A stretch of DNA of 64,000 nt, from the NCBI GenBank assembly GCA_029060025.1, contig JAIDUV010000027.1:1-64000 (forward strand). Reading direction: 5' to 3'. Of this stretch, positions 43,538 to 54,409 are shown in pieces. Under the pieces are notes generated by a model. That model searched no databases, had not been told where the DNA came from, and saw only the letters and a list, made by a program, of their open reading frames with translations. How positions within the stretch are numbered: position 1 is the stretch's first letter; each line of letters starts with the position of its first letter. This DNA is from Clostridia bacterium. Its GTDB lineage: Bacteria > Bacillota > Clostridia > Christensenellales > UBA3700. The position numbers and the translations under genes were made by a program.

Positions 43538-46033
43538 TTATTTAGATTGTTTTGCTTGTTTTGCTTCTGCTTTGGCTTTTGCTTTTTCGGCTTTTTTCTT
43601 TGCCTTGTCTTCTTCGTCTCCGCCTATGTTTTTAAGTACCATACCCACGCCCTTGAAGAATTTGCCGTTCATAATCGTCACGACGCCGTCGACCATCTTC
43701 ATATTGAACATACCTTGGGAGGAGAATGCCAGCGCTCTCATTGGGGAAGTCTTCATTACTTCGTAAATCATAAGATAGTTGGGATCGTCCTTTTTGGCTT
43801 TCATACTCATTCTTATAGCAGGCTTTGCTATCTTGAGCGCAAACCTTGCAAGTCCGCTGGTATTTGCCATATCTTCAAAAGAATCGTCTTCGGTGAACTC
43901 GCCTTTCTTTGCAATGCGGTAATCTTCTTTGATATTCAGTCTAGCCATTGCCAAGAACTCTTCCTTGGTAATCTCTTTGTTTGCGTCTGGAGCGCAATAC
44001 CAAGAATCTGCCGGAGTGGGGATGATTTCGGCGGTATCAGTTGATTTGACGGTTACGCTGTCTTGAAGACGGATATCTCTGCTTGAAGCGCCTATCATAA
44101 TCTTAAATTCTCCGCTTTCTACCTGCCAATCTCCTGCATTGACGTTGTAGAAGGCAAAACTGCGTTTGTCAAGGCTGAACGTAACTCTTTTCTTTTCGCC
44201 TGCCTTGAGGAATACCTTTTCAAAGCCTTTAAGTTGTTGGTATGGGGTATATACGCTTGATTCTACGTCGTTTACGTAAAGTTGGATTATCTCTTTGCCG
44301 TCCATATCTCCCACGTTTTGCACGTCTACTGTAGCCGTCAAAATTTCTTTGTCGGTTATGTTCTTTGAAGATAGGGTGAGATTGGAATATTCAAACTTTG
44401 TGTATGAAAGTCCGTGACCGAATGGGAAGAGTACAGGAGCGTTTGCCGTGTTGAAATATCTATATCCCACGTAAAGCCCCTCTCTGTATTCCACGCTGAA
44501 TCTAGCGCCGGGGAAGTTCTGAGTTGAAGGTACGTCTTCAAGTTTGAGCGCAAATGTCTCTGCCAGTTTTCCGCAAGGATTTGCTTTGCCGAGCAGGAGA
44601 TCTACGCAAGCGTCGCCAGACGACTGACCGCCGAGATACATACAAAGCACGCTGCGCACCTTGTCTATCCAAGGCATTTCCACGCTTGAGCCCATTGTGA
44701 GCACTACGTTGACGTTTTTGTTGACTTGAGTAAGTTCTTCGATCAACAAGTCGTGACTTTGAGGCATATTTATATGCTTTCTGTCAAAGCCTTCTGCTTC
44801 ATATTTTTCCGGCAAGCCCGCGACTACGAGCACTGTGTCATAATTCTTTGCGAGTTCGACTGCGTTTTTGCGGAGTTTTGCATTCTTCTTGACTGATTCG
44901 TCGGAGAGGTCGTAACCGCTTGTGAATTCATATTCGATACCTGCGTCGCGCAGACTTTGTTCTACGGTTGAAATCTTGGTGCAGTTGACAAAAGAAGAGC
45001 CTGCGCCTTGGAATCTAGGCTCTATTGCAAGTTCGCCGACTAGCAAGATTTTTTGAGCCTGGAGTGGCAGCGAGCCGTCATTTTTGAGCAATACGGCGCT
45101 TTCTTTTGCGATATTCTTCGCAATCTGATAATGTTCTTCTTTGTCGTAAGTTGCGTCTTTTGGATTTTTTGTCGACTTCATAACGAGATCGAGTATTCTA
45201 TCTACAGCCGTATCAAGTACGCTCTCGTCAAGCGAGCCGTCTTGCACTGCTTTGACGATAAGTTTGTCGTTCATTCCGCCGCTTGACGGCATTTCGAGGT
45301 CGTGGCCTGCTTTGAGACCTTTCACGCGCTTGTTGGTAGCGCCCCAGTCACTGACGACTAGTCCTTCAAATCCCCATTCGTCTCTCAAGACTTTGTTAAG
45401 CAAAAATTCGTTTTCAGTTGCGTACGTATCGTTGATGAGATTATATGACGCCATAATAGTGCGCGGTTGAGATTGCTTTACTGCAATTTCAAACGGCAAA
45501 AGATAAATTTCTCTAAGCGTTCTCTCGTCGACGACGGAGTTGATAGTCATACGGTAAGTTTCTTGATTGTTTGCGCAATAGTGCTTGATTGACGTGCCGA
45601 TATTCTTGCTTTGCACGCCGTCGATAAAACTTGCTGAAAGCATACCCGCAAGATATGGGTCTTCGGAGAAGTATTCAAAGTTACGTCCGCAAAGAGGGCT
45701 TCTCTTGATATTTGTGCCGGGGCCTAGTACCAAAGCCACGTTTTCGGCTACGGCTTCTTCGCCAATTGCCTGTCCCAGTTGGTTGAGTAGCGCTTTGTCC
45801 CAAGACGACGCCGTTGCCGACGCGGTGGGGAAGCATATAGCGTCAACCGATACGTTTAGACTTGTTGAGACGCCGCTATCGTCTTGCTTTCTCAATCCGT
45901 GAGGTCCGTCGCACATCATTACGGACGGTATACCCAATCTTTCGATTGCTTTTGTGTGCCACATATCTTTGCCCGAACATAGACTAGCCTTTTCTTCCAA
46001 AGACATTTGGGCAATTAAATCTGCATATTTCAT
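43538..46033 (-). CDS. GH3 beta-glucosidase
   Basis: GPHGLRKQ, GRNFEYFSEDPYLAG, IKHYCANNQE, VVSDWGATN. Start trimmed to MKYADL. Confidence 0.93.
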   Translation of the reverse strand: MKYADLIAQMSLEEKASLCSGKDMWHTKAIERLGIPSVMMCDGPHGLRKQDDSGVSTSLNVSVDAICFPTASATASSWDKALLNQLGQAIGEEAVAENVALVLGPGTNIKRSPLCGRNFEYFSEDPYLAGMLSASFIDGVQSKNIGTSIKHYCANNQETYRMTINSVVDERTLREIYLLPFEIAVKQSQPRTIMASYNLINDTYATENEFLLNKVLRDEWGFEGLVVSDWGATNKRVKGLKAGHDLEMPSSGGMNDKLIVKAVQDGSLDESVLDTAVDRILDLVMKSTKNPKDATYDKEEHYQIAKNIAKESAVLLKNDGSLPLQAQKILLVGELAIEPRFQGAGSSFVNCTKISTVEQSLRDAGIEYEFTSGYDLSDESVKKNAKLRKNAVELAKNYDTVLVVAGLPEKYEAEGFDRKHINMPQSHDLLIEELTQVNKNVNVVLTMGSSVEMPWIDKVRSVLCMYLGGQSSGDACVDLLLGKANPCGKLAETFALKLEDVPSTQNFPGARFSVEYREGLYVGYRYFNTANAPVLFPFGHGLSYTKFEYSNLTLSSKNITDKEILTATVDVQNVGDMDGKEIIQLYVNDVESSVYTPYQQLKGFEKVFLKAGEKKRVTFSLDKRSFAFYNVNAGDWQVESGEFKIMIGASSRDIRLQDSVTVKSTDTAEIIPTPADSWYCAPDANKEITKEEFLAMARLNIKEDYRIAKKGEFTEDDSFEDMANTSGLARFALKIAKPAIRMSMKAKKDDPNYLMIYEVMKTSPMRALAFSSQGMFNMKMVDGVVTIMNGKFFKGVGMVLKNIGGDEEDKAKKKAEKAKAKAEAKQAKQSK

Positions 46034-46233
46034 AAAGTTCACTCCCATTGTTATCTAAAATAACATTATAATAATATCATATAAAAATAGCAATTTCAAT
46101 AATTTTTTATAGAAATTTGTTGATTTGACATATAAAAACTATGGTTTTTTAATTTATTTTGCATTTTTATATTTGAAGCGAAGATTGATTTATGGCAAAA
46201 AAATTTTGCAAAGGGAAGTGATTTAGAGTACGA

Positions 46234-46303
46234 AAAATACGGCATTTCTGCCGTATTCCGTCATTTTACATACTAGATATAAGTCGACAAGCGTCTTATA
46301 TCT
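46234..46303. terminator. Two adjacent hairpins (likely terminators)
   Basis: aatacggca-tttc-tgccgtatt and tagatataag...cttatatcta. Confidence 0.55.
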
Positions 46304-46320
46304 ATACGCTTAAGAGTAAA

Positions 46321-46545
46321 TTACTCGCTCTTGCTTACAGGGGTATGTCCTACGAGTTCGTCGAGAGACACTTCAAGATAATCTGCAAGAATGCAAAGTC
46401 CTTCTATACTTGGTTGGCAAGTGCCGTTCTCATAATGAGAAATGGTACGTTGCGATACGCCGAGCAATTCTGCAAGGACGGTTTGAGATACTCTTTTGAG
46501 TTTTCTGAAGATTCTTAAATTTTTGCTAAAATTCATTGTTGACAC
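46321..46545 (-). CDS. XRE-family transcriptional regulator
   Basis: RVSQTVLAELLGVSQRTISHYENGTCQPSIEGL HTH. Confidence 0.9.
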   Translation of the reverse strand: MSTMNFSKNLRIFRKLKRVSQTVLAELLGVSQRTISHYENGTCQPSIEGLCILADYLEVSLDELVGHTPVSKSE

Positions 46546-47030
46546 CTCTCTTTTGTCTTTTTATGTAGTTATTTTCAAGACGTTTTTGACGCCTTGCATA
46601 AACAATATAGCATATTTTTGTGCTGATTTCAAGAGTATTTTAAAATTATTTTGTCACAATTTGCAAAATTTATAAAAAATTTAGCGTTTTCAGAAAGAAT
46701 TCGCGTTGGGTGTCTATTACTTGCTCAAAATAATGTTTTTACAATGAGAATTTATAAATTATGTTGTTTATATGGCGTTATTTTGCTTTTGTTGCTAAAT
46801 ATCTTAAGCATACTTGGCAAATTTGAATAACTATTCAGTATAGGAGTTTTTGTTATTTAAATGTCTTTAGAGACAACTTTGAGAGGAAAGTAGGTAGAAG
46901 AGCGGCAATTATAAATAATTGTATTTTGTTCAACGCATAATATTTATATATAAATAATTCTTAAACAGTTGATATTATAAAAGGTGTTTGTTATAATAAA
47001 ACAGTACAACCAAGGTTAAAAGGAGTGAAT

Positions 47031-50000
47031 ATGAGAAATAAAATCAACGTGATAGTCTGCATAATGATTGTTGCGTGCGTGGCAATATTCGCAGTTGCGT
47101 GCGCGCCGAAGGATGCGGACGGATTGATAAAACTCGCTACGCCAAGCAATTTGGCGCTCAACGGAAGTGTGTTGAGTTGGGACGAAGTAGAAAATGCCAA
47201 AGAGTATTTTATTTCCGTTGACGGCGTGGAGAATGAGCAGAGCGTGAATACTACGACTTGCGATTTGAGCGCAATGGTCACAGGGTATGGCAATTTTACA
47301 ATTGCAGTGAGAGCGTACGGTGACGGAAAAAAATACGGCACCAGTGACAAGAGCGCGGCGATCGTGTACCACAAAGGCAATGCTTTGGACACGCCTGTCG
47401 TGACTATTACTGACAAGGTTGCGTCTTGGAATGCTGTCGATAAGGCTGTAGATTATTCCGTCAGAGTCACTGGCGAAAAGGGCGCGGTGCTTGACGAAGT
47501 CACAAGTGACGCGTTGTCTTATAATTTTGCAGACAAAAAGACTTCTGACAGTGAGGAAGAAAAAGAACTTTACGGTGACTACGGCGCTTATAGGATAAGC
47601 GTAATAGCAAATCCTGCGTCTGACAATATTGAGTATTCGTCTTCTTTGGCAGGTACGGCAACTTATTATAATTCGACGGTGTTGTCAGTGCCTAAATTTA
47701 CAGATATGACGGGCACGACTATAAGATGGGGAGCAGTCTCCAATGCCACCAACTATACCTTGAGAAAGACTTATGAGGACGGCACTTATGAAGACGCGGT
47801 CGTCACTGGTACGAGTTATGCTTATCGTACAAAATTCAATCTTGAGAAGGTTGGCGAATATACTTTCACGATTAGAGCAAACGGTGACAATCAAGTGTAT
47901 TACACAAGTGATTTCAGCGAAAAGGATAGCGAATACGTCGTCAACAAACTTGCGTCCGTAGACGCTAAGGATATGTCGTTGACTTACGATCAAAACGGCA
48001 AGGCAACACTTACTTGGAAGATATCTGCAGATTCGCTTGCTACTGAATTTACGCTCAACTTGAGCGCATTGTTGCCCGACGGAAGCGTCAAGTTGGAAAG
48101 CAGTATTTTGCAAAAGACCATTTCCAACAAGATTGTTTTCGTAGTGGCAGACGTATACGATTTTTATAAGTATGATACGGACGGAGAAAGCCTTGTAAAG
48201 GAAGAGAAGACCATACTCGTATATAATATGAACGGATACGCTAAGGTGCGTTATGACGGCAAAGATTACTTCCTCAAGGATAAAGAGGACAAGGACGTAA
48301 TGTGGAAGAATTATGCTCCCAGCGCAAGCGTAGATATAATTTGCGATATGAGCAATCCCGACGAAATAAAGTTTGTCAATGAGCGCAAGGAGTACACTAA
48401 TCCGGAAGACGGCGCAATTTTGAGCCAAAAGACTGGAGAAACCCAAGACGTATTAGGCACAGACGGAAAACAACTTTTCTATTATGAAAAAGTCGACGGC
48501 GAGACGGAGATTGAAGTAAAACAGGACGTTGAGTACGATGCCGACGGCGTAACCGTCAAGTATCATACTTTTGAGATTATGCTCGACGATATATTCATCA
48601 AGAAGAACAGCGAAGAGGGCGAAGACCCATACGAATATTTGATAAGTGACAATGCTTATTACGGCTTGCTTTACGACGTGTCGATATCTGCGGACAATAC
48701 TTCCAAGAATTTTGTGGTAAGTCAAAGCGTGTCGACAGACGGACAGTATATGAGTTATAAGATACCGAAAAAGGAAAACGGTAAATTCGTTGTGACCAAC
48801 ACCGGTGAGTACGCTTACATTATACTCAATTCATTTATCAATCCTAATAATACTGACGAGTTTTCTATTGAAGACAATATCAACTTCAACGGATATGAGA
48901 TAGCGCAAATTGAGACATTCAGTGGCGTTATCAACGGCAATAAGCATACAGTTTCGGGTATCGTCATTGGCAACAAAGTGATGACGCAAAACGGCGTAAT
49001 GAAGAACGACAGTTCAGGTGATCTTGAGTATTCTATGTTTGTCAATATTGACGGCAACGGAAATTCAAACAAAGGTATTATCCAGAATATATTCTACGTT
49101 GGTATGAGTTTTGTAGGGTATGACAAAGAAGACCTTGGCGAGAGTGTGACGTCTATAAAAGTTGCGCCTATTGCTATCAACAATAAGGGCACTATCCGCG
49201 ATGCGCTTGTGCAAAGTGACTCCATCAAGGCAGAGGGCGCTCAAGTTGCAGGTATGGTAATCAACAACTACGGATATATCAACACGGCTTCTGTATACGC
49301 TCAACTTGAGGGTATGACCGTAGGCGGTGTAATGATCAACAACGCAGAAAATACTCTTGTGGCATTCGTAGGCTTCTATGGCAAGGTTACGGCTACGCTT
49401 TCGGATATTCTGACTGACGGTGTGACTAGCGTAGGCGGAGCAGGATTTGCAGTCAACAACGACGGCTCTATTGCAGACAGTTTTTCGATTGGAGACGTAA
49501 GCGTCACGGCGGCAGGACTTGACAGCGTGTACGCAGGCGGATTTGTTGCTGTCAACAACGGTAATATCGGACAGTCGTACAGCGGAGAATTTACTCTCAA
49601 CAATCCTGACGTCAACACCGTGGTAGCCAACGGTGACAATGCGTATGCAGGCGGTTTCGTAGGACTAAATACTGGTGAAATCAGATCAAGTTATTCAACC
49701 AACAAGGCTACGGCAAGTATGTACTCCGGCGGATTTGTAGGCTTCAACGACGCGACCGTAATAAGTTGTTATTCCACGGGCGGTACGACGCGTACCGGTG
49801 AGAACAAAGGCTCGTTCGTAGGTAAAAACAATGGAAATATTGACAAGAGCGTATGTTATTCTACAGACAGTTGGGCAGAAGACAGCGTCGTAGAAGTGTT
49901 GAAATCAAGCGAAAAACTTGGTGATATTATCAATATACTTTACGGAGAGGACGAGGCTGTAATGGTGCTTTTGCGAGAGCAAGGATACCGCAACCCGCTT

Positions 50001-50234
50001 ATCAAAGGACTTATCTATTTGGTAAGGAATAGCAACGATACTAGCGAGGATAGAAATATTGTAACAATGCGTCCTTCGCAGACCGTTGACACGCAAGGCG
50101 TAGCGTTCAATCGCGAAGTCAAAGACGTGGAATCTACCTTGCACGGTGATAATACTAAGAAAGGTAACAGAATAGTTATCGAACTCAGTTGCGACAACCT
50201 TCCGTCAAGATACGTTTACGGATACGTCAATTAA
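47031..50234 (+). CDS. Large lipoprotein with Fn3-like and GLUG-like repeats
   Basis: MRNKINVIVCIMIVACVAIFAVAC lipobox; repeated SWDEVENAKEYFISVDG-type units; C-terminal GGFVxxNxGxIxxSYS repeats. Confidence 0.85.
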   Translation: MRNKINVIVCIMIVACVAIFAVACAPKDADGLIKLATPSNLALNGSVLSWDEVENAKEYFISVDGVENEQSVNTTTCDLSAMVTGYGNFTIAVRAYGDGKKYGTSDKSAAIVYHKGNALDTPVVTITDKVASWNAVDKAVDYSVRVTGEKGAVLDEVTSDALSYNFADKKTSDSEEEKELYGDYGAYRISVIANPASDNIEYSSSLAGTATYYNSTVLSVPKFTDMTGTTIRWGAVSNATNYTLRKTYEDGTYEDAVVTGTSYAYRTKFNLEKVGEYTFTIRANGDNQVYYTSDFSEKDSEYVVNKLASVDAKDMSLTYDQNGKATLTWKISADSLATEFTLNLSALLPDGSVKLESSILQKTISNKIVFVVADVYDFYKYDTDGESLVKEEKTILVYNMNGYAKVRYDGKDYFLKDKEDKDVMWKNYAPSASVDIICDMSNPDEIKFVNERKEYTNPEDGAILSQKTGETQDVLGTDGKQLFYYEKVDGETEIEVKQDVEYDADGVTVKYHTFEIMLDDIFIKKNSEEGEDPYEYLISDNAYYGLLYDVSISADNTSKNFVVSQSVSTDGQYMSYKIPKKENGKFVVTNTGEYAYIILNSFINPNNTDEFSIEDNINFNGYEIAQIETFSGVINGNKHTVSGIVIGNKVMTQNGVMKNDSSGDLEYSMFVNIDGNGNSNKGIIQNIFYVGMSFVGYDKEDLGESVTSIKVAPIAINNKGTIRDALVQSDSIKAEGAQVAGMVINNYGYINTASVYAQLEGMTVGGVMINNAENTLVAFVGFYGKVTATLSDILTDGVTSVGGAGFAVNNDGSIADSFSIGDVSVTAAGLDSVYAGGFVAVNNGNIGQSYSGEFTLNNPDVNTVVANGDNAYAGGFVGLNTGEIRSSYSTNKATASMYSGGFVGFNDATVISCYSTGGTTRTGENKGSFVGKNNGNIDKSVCYSTDSWAEDSVVEVLKSSEKLGDIINILYGEDEAVMVLLREQGYRNPLIKGLIYLVRNSNDTSEDRNIVTMRPSQTVDTQGVAFNREVKDVESTLHGDNTKKGNRIVIELSCDNLPSRYVYGYVN

Positions 50235-50235
50235 G

Positions 50236-50331
50236 TTTACGGCAACAAGTACGATGACGCTTGCCAAAAAACTATCTTGACATAAAATTCGTAATTTTAG
50301 TATATGTCTATCTCCCTTCTCGTCCAACGAG
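50236..50331. repeat. Dispersed intergenic repeat (family 2)
   Basis: ggcaacaagtacgatgacgcttgccaaaaaactatcttgacataaaattcg... aligns with 29621-29709. Confidence 0.55.
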
Positions 50332-50416
50332 AGGGGAGTTTTTTAATGCAGTTGCTCTATTGATTTATATTGTATAATATGTTATTATTTATATATTAAG
50401 GAATATGGGAGGCATT

Positions 50417-51979
50417 ATGAACGACCAAGAGAGAATCGAAAAATACGTGTCTATTGTGCCAAATATGAGGCAGAAGGCTATTCAAAGGAAACGATTCAAC
50501 GTATTTTTCCACTATGGTACCAATACTTTTTCTGCAAAAGAATGGGGTGACGGCAAGGCTGATCCTCAACTTTTCAATCCAACTGAGCAAGACACCGACC
50601 AATGGGTGCAAACTGTCAAGGAGGCGGGCGCATACGGAGTTATACTAACTTGTAAGCATCACGACGGCTTTTGTCTTTGGCAGACCAAGACGACGGATTA
50701 CAGCGTTGCGCAATCTCCTTACAAGGGAGGCAAAGGCGACATAGTCAAAGAGGTGTCTGACAGTTGCAGAAAATACGGAATTAAGTTTGGAATATACCTC
50801 TCTCCGTGGGATAGAAATCACGAGGCGTACGGTACTGACAGATACAATGACGTATATTGTCAACAACTTGAAGAACTTTTGACAGGATACGGCGAGGTAT
50901 TCTGCGTATGGTTGGACGGCGCTTGCGGATCTTATATGGACGGTAAGCCTAAGCAAGTGTATGACTGGGATAGATACTTTTCGACGATTAGCAGACTTGC
51001 TCCAAATGCGTGTATTTCCAATTGCGGACCTGACGTGCGTTGGGTGGGCAATGAAGGCGGTTTTGCAAGAGAGAGCGAGTGGAATGTGGTTCCTAAGTTT
51101 GCTTTTGACATTCAATCTATAGAGGCAACGTCACAGCAGAGTGACGACAGCAATTTTGCCAAAAAGGAAGCGGATATCATATCTCCTGACTTGGGAAGCA
51201 GAGACTTTTTGAAGAACTTTGACAATTTTATATGGTATCCTGCCGAAGTCGACGTGTCTATAAGACCTGGCTGGTTTTATCACAAATCGCAAGACAAAGC
51301 CGTGCGCAGTCTTAAAAATCTGTTGAAGATATACTATAATTCTGTGGGAGGCAACTCTATTTTGCTTCTCAATGTACCGCCGGATAGACGAGGGTTGCTT
51401 CACGAAACAGACGTCAAGAGACTTCAAGAACTTGGCAAGCATATCCAAGAGAGTGAGCGTCAACTGTTGAAAATAAAATCGGCGTCTGCTCCTGTTGCGG
51501 AAGAAGGATGCGACATACAGGGGGCGCTGGAGTATTCTTTTGACGAGACGACCTTAGACCCGATAAATTATTATACTCCTAAAAAAGAGCAGGATAATTA
51601 CGAGATAGAACTCGTCTTAGAGCAACCTGCAAAAATCAACAGAGTTAAGTTGATAGAAAACGTGGCTTTTTCTCAACGCATAGAGACTTTTGAAATATAT
51701 GCTTTTGTCAATGGTAAATACAAGAAAGTATATGACGGAACTACGGTGGGATATTGCAGAATTGCTACATTCAAGGCAGTGACGGCAGAAAAAATAAAAA
51801 TCGTGTTGACAAGCGTACGTAAAAAACCGTACATAGAGTTTATAGGCATTTATTCCGACAATGGCGTACTTATCAAGGAGACTTTGCGTCAAAGATTTGT
51901 CAAATGGTTGCACCATATAAATTATATAATTTATATAAATAGAGAAAACAAAAAGAAAAAGAAGAAAGATACTCAATAA
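50417..51979 (+). CDS. GH29 alpha-L-fucosidase-like protein
   Basis: FNVFFHYGTNTFSAKEWGDG, VILTCKHHDGFCLW, FGIYLSPWDRNHEAYG, CVWLDGACG. C-terminal F5/8C-like region. Confidence 0.88.
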   Translation: MNDQERIEKYVSIVPNMRQKAIQRKRFNVFFHYGTNTFSAKEWGDGKADPQLFNPTEQDTDQWVQTVKEAGAYGVILTCKHHDGFCLWQTKTTDYSVAQSPYKGGKGDIVKEVSDSCRKYGIKFGIYLSPWDRNHEAYGTDRYNDVYCQQLEELLTGYGEVFCVWLDGACGSYMDGKPKQVYDWDRYFSTISRLAPNACISNCGPDVRWVGNEGGFARESEWNVVPKFAFDIQSIEATSQQSDDSNFAKKEADIISPDLGSRDFLKNFDNFIWYPAEVDVSIRPGWFYHKSQDKAVRSLKNLLKIYYNSVGGNSILLLNVPPDRRGLLHETDVKRLQELGKHIQESERQLLKIKSASAPVAEEGCDIQGALEYSFDETTLDPINYYTPKKEQDNYEIELVLEQPAKINRVKLIENVAFSQRIETFEIYAFVNGKYKKVYDGTTVGYCRIATFKAVTAEKIKIVLTSVRKKPYIEFIGIYSDNGVLIKETLRQRFVKWLHHINYIIYINRENKKKKKKDTQ

Positions 51980-52028
51980 TTAAAATGATTTTAACAAAAA
52001 ATATAGATAAATTTGACATAAATTGGTA

Positions 52029-52057
52029 TTGACAAGATTATATTTATCAATTATAAT
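52029..52057 (+). promoter_or_regulatory. Consensus sigma-A promoter
   Basis: TTGACA - 17 nt - TATAAT. Confidence 0.7.
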
Positions 52058-52063
52058 ATAAGT

Positions 52064-52142
52064 GTAGATGTTTAGTAGTGTAAAACGTTTACTTTCTCCT
52101 TGTGTAAGATACGGACTGTAAAAGCAGTTCGTATCTTTTTTA
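52064..52142 (+). ncRNA. Candidate ~75-80-nt terminated RNA (sRNA or attenuated leader)
   Basis: Promoter followed by small hairpin gtaaaacgtttac and terminator aagatacggactg-taaaag-cagttcgtatctttttt; no ORF. Confidence 0.5.
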
Positions 52143-52270
52143 TTTATTTTATTTTTCGCAGCGGTTAATTTAGTTATAAATTTAAATCATAAGTGTCGTC
52201 AATTTGGTTGACTTTATATTTTTAATTGAATATAATATAGAAAGTCCGAAATCGGACTAACGGAGAACTT

Positions 52271-52720
52271 ATGCGATTTGAAGAATTTATAAAGTTGTAC
52301 AACGAAATATATAAAGCCGGCAACAGAATATATCACGCCTTTGCGCGCAAATGCGGTTTGTCAGACAGCGCGCTTTTAATAATGTATGAGTTGAGAATGG
52401 AAGGGCAGCAAGGCATTACGCAAAGAGATTTGGGATTAGCGCTTTCGCTGAGTAAGCAGACTGTCAATTCATCGACAAAGTCATTGTCGTATATGGGGCT
52501 AGTAGAACTAAAAGACGGCAAAGGAGACAAAAGAGAAAAAACAGTGATATTGACAGCCAAGGGCGAAAATTTTTGCATAGAGAAAATTGACAGAATTATC
52601 AAAGCGGAAGAAAGAGCCTTTTGCAGACTTACAATGGAAGAAGCGCAGGCTTTGATGTCCGCAGAAAAAAAGTATTATGAGTATTTTCTTGAAGAATCAA
52701 AGAAAGCAATGGATATTTGA
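52271..52720 (+). CDS. MarR-family regulator
   Basis: GITQRDLGLALSLSKQTVNSSTKSLSYMGLVELKDGKGDKREKTVILTAKG. Confidence 0.92.
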   Translation: MRFEEFIKLYNEIYKAGNRIYHAFARKCGLSDSALLIMYELRMEGQQGITQRDLGLALSLSKQTVNSSTKSLSYMGLVELKDGKGDKREKTVILTAKGENFCIEKIDRIIKAEERAFCRLTMEEAQALMSAEKKYYEYFLEESKKAMDI

Positions 52721-52723
52721 GTT

Positions 52724-54130
52724 ATGAAAGAAGCAATACAATTGTCAGATAAATTCAATTTAAAGAAGATAATAAGATTTACGTTGCCGTCAGTGATTAT
52801 GATGGTGGTAATGTCAATATATAGCGTCGTCGACGGTCTGTTTGTGTCCAATCTCGTTGGAGACTTAGCGCTTTCTGCCGTCAACGTGGTTATGCCTTTG
52901 GTAATGATAATAGGCGCCGTCGGACTTATGTTGGGTTCTGGCGGAAGCGCACTTGTTGCAAAGACTTTGGGCGAGGGAGACAGAACTAAGGCAAATAAGT
53001 ATTTTTCAATGATAGTGTTTTCCGTGATTGGTATCGGTATTATTCTTTCCACCGTATGTCTGATATTTTTAAGGAAAATTCTCACGCTTATGGGCGGAAG
53101 TCCCTTGATAATAGAGGACTGTATGTCATACGGCTACGTTATGGTAGGCGGAAGCGTATTGTTTATGCTGCAATGTATGTTTCAGAGTTTTTTTCCTGTC
53201 GCAGAAAAAGCCAAGTTGGGACTTATACTTTCAATCAGCGCCGGCGTTGCTAATATGGCGCTTGACTATATATTCATTAAATTTGCCAAGTTGGGAATAT
53301 TAGGCGCAGGACTTGCCACCGTAATTGGATTTGCTATAGGCGGAGGCGTCGCGTTGGCATATTTTATCTTTTCTAAAAAGAGTATAATAAGGATTAGGGG
53401 ATGCGGATTTTATCCCAAGCAATTCGGATACGCTTGCTACAACGGCGCTTCGGAGTTTATGTCCAACGTGTCCGCGTCGTTTGTAGGTATACTTTACAAT
53501 ATCCAACTTCTCAAGTTGGTTGGTGAGCGAGGCATAGCGGCATATTCTGCAATGATGTATACCGACTTCGTATTCTTGGCGGTATTCTTTGGCTTTACTA
53601 TGGGTATAGCGCCGGTGATAAGTTATAATTTCGGAGCAAATAATTATGCCGAAATGAAAAACGTATTCAAGAAGAGTACTGCGCTCATAGTAATTGGATC
53701 TGTTGTTGCTATGATTTTGGCGGAGGCGTTGAGTTATCCTTTGGCGTATGCTTTTGTGGGCTACGACAAAGAACTTTTGCAAATGACAGTAAGAGGCTTT
53801 AGAATATTTGCCGTATGTTACGTATTTTGCGGCATCAATATTTGGTGTTCTGGATTTTTCACGGCGCTTTGCAATGGCGGAGTATCAGCGTTTATATCCT
53901 TTTTGCGTTCGCTTCTGCTGAGAGGAAGCGCGGTAATGCTGTTGCCGTTGATTTGGGGACTTGACGGAATATGGTCGGCAGTTATTGTTGCAGAAGGCTT
54001 GACCGCTGTCGTGTCGGTACTGCTATTCGTGATATTCCGCAAACGCTATAGATACGGCAAAGAAACAAACCTATCTGACGTCAACGCGCAGAAGAGCGTA
54101 GATACGCAGTTGACAAACAAGCAAGAATAA
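52724..54130 (+). CDS. MATE-family efflux transporter
   Basis: About 12 TM helices, VVDGLFVSNLVGDLALSAVNVVMP, adjacent to MarR. Confidence 0.92.
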   Translation: MKEAIQLSDKFNLKKIIRFTLPSVIMMVVMSIYSVVDGLFVSNLVGDLALSAVNVVMPLVMIIGAVGLMLGSGGSALVAKTLGEGDRTKANKYFSMIVFSVIGIGIILSTVCLIFLRKILTLMGGSPLIIEDCMSYGYVMVGGSVLFMLQCMFQSFFPVAEKAKLGLILSISAGVANMALDYIFIKFAKLGILGAGLATVIGFAIGGGVALAYFIFSKKSIIRIRGCGFYPKQFGYACYNGASEFMSNVSASFVGILYNIQLLKLVGERGIAAYSAMMYTDFVFLAVFFGFTMGIAPVISYNFGANNYAEMKNVFKKSTALIVIGSVVAMILAEALSYPLAYAFVGYDKELLQMTVRGFRIFAVCYVFCGINIWCSGFFTALCNGGVSAFISFLRSLLLRGSAVMLLPLIWGLDGIWSAVIVAEGLTAVVSVLLFVIFRKRYRYGKETNLSDVNAQKSVDTQLTNKQE

Positions 54131-54164
54131 TTTGTTATTTTTAAATTAGCGTCATTGAATTTGA

Positions 54165-54193
54165 TTGACAAACTATGCGAAATTAACTATAAT
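54165..54193 (+). promoter_or_regulatory. Promoter of tRNA-Arg
   Basis: TTGACA - 17 nt - TATAAT. Confidence 0.7.
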
Positions 54194-54213
54194 GTCAAAT
54201 GTAGCGTCGATAT

Positions 54214-54290
54214 GCACTCATAGCTCAATTGGATAGAGCGTTCGGCTACGGACCGAAAGGTTGGGAGTTCGAGTCTCTTTGGGTGCACCA
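54214..54290 (+). tRNA. tRNA-Arg (ACG)
   Basis: gcactcatagctcaattggatagagcgttcggctACGgaccgaaaggttgggagttcgagtctctttgggtgcacca. Confidence 0.93.
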
Positions 54291-54336
54291 AACACAACCT
54301 AATTCGAACTATTGAATTAGGTTGTGTTTATTTTTT
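54291..54336 (+). terminator. Rho-independent terminator after tRNA-Arg
   Basis: aacacaacctaattc ... gaattaggttgtgtt plus T run. Confidence 0.85.
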
Positions 54337-54409
54337 AAAGTTACATTTATTATAAAATTTGCTTGTGTTATGTTTTTATATATGATATATTTTAATTAGA
54401 AATAGTTTT

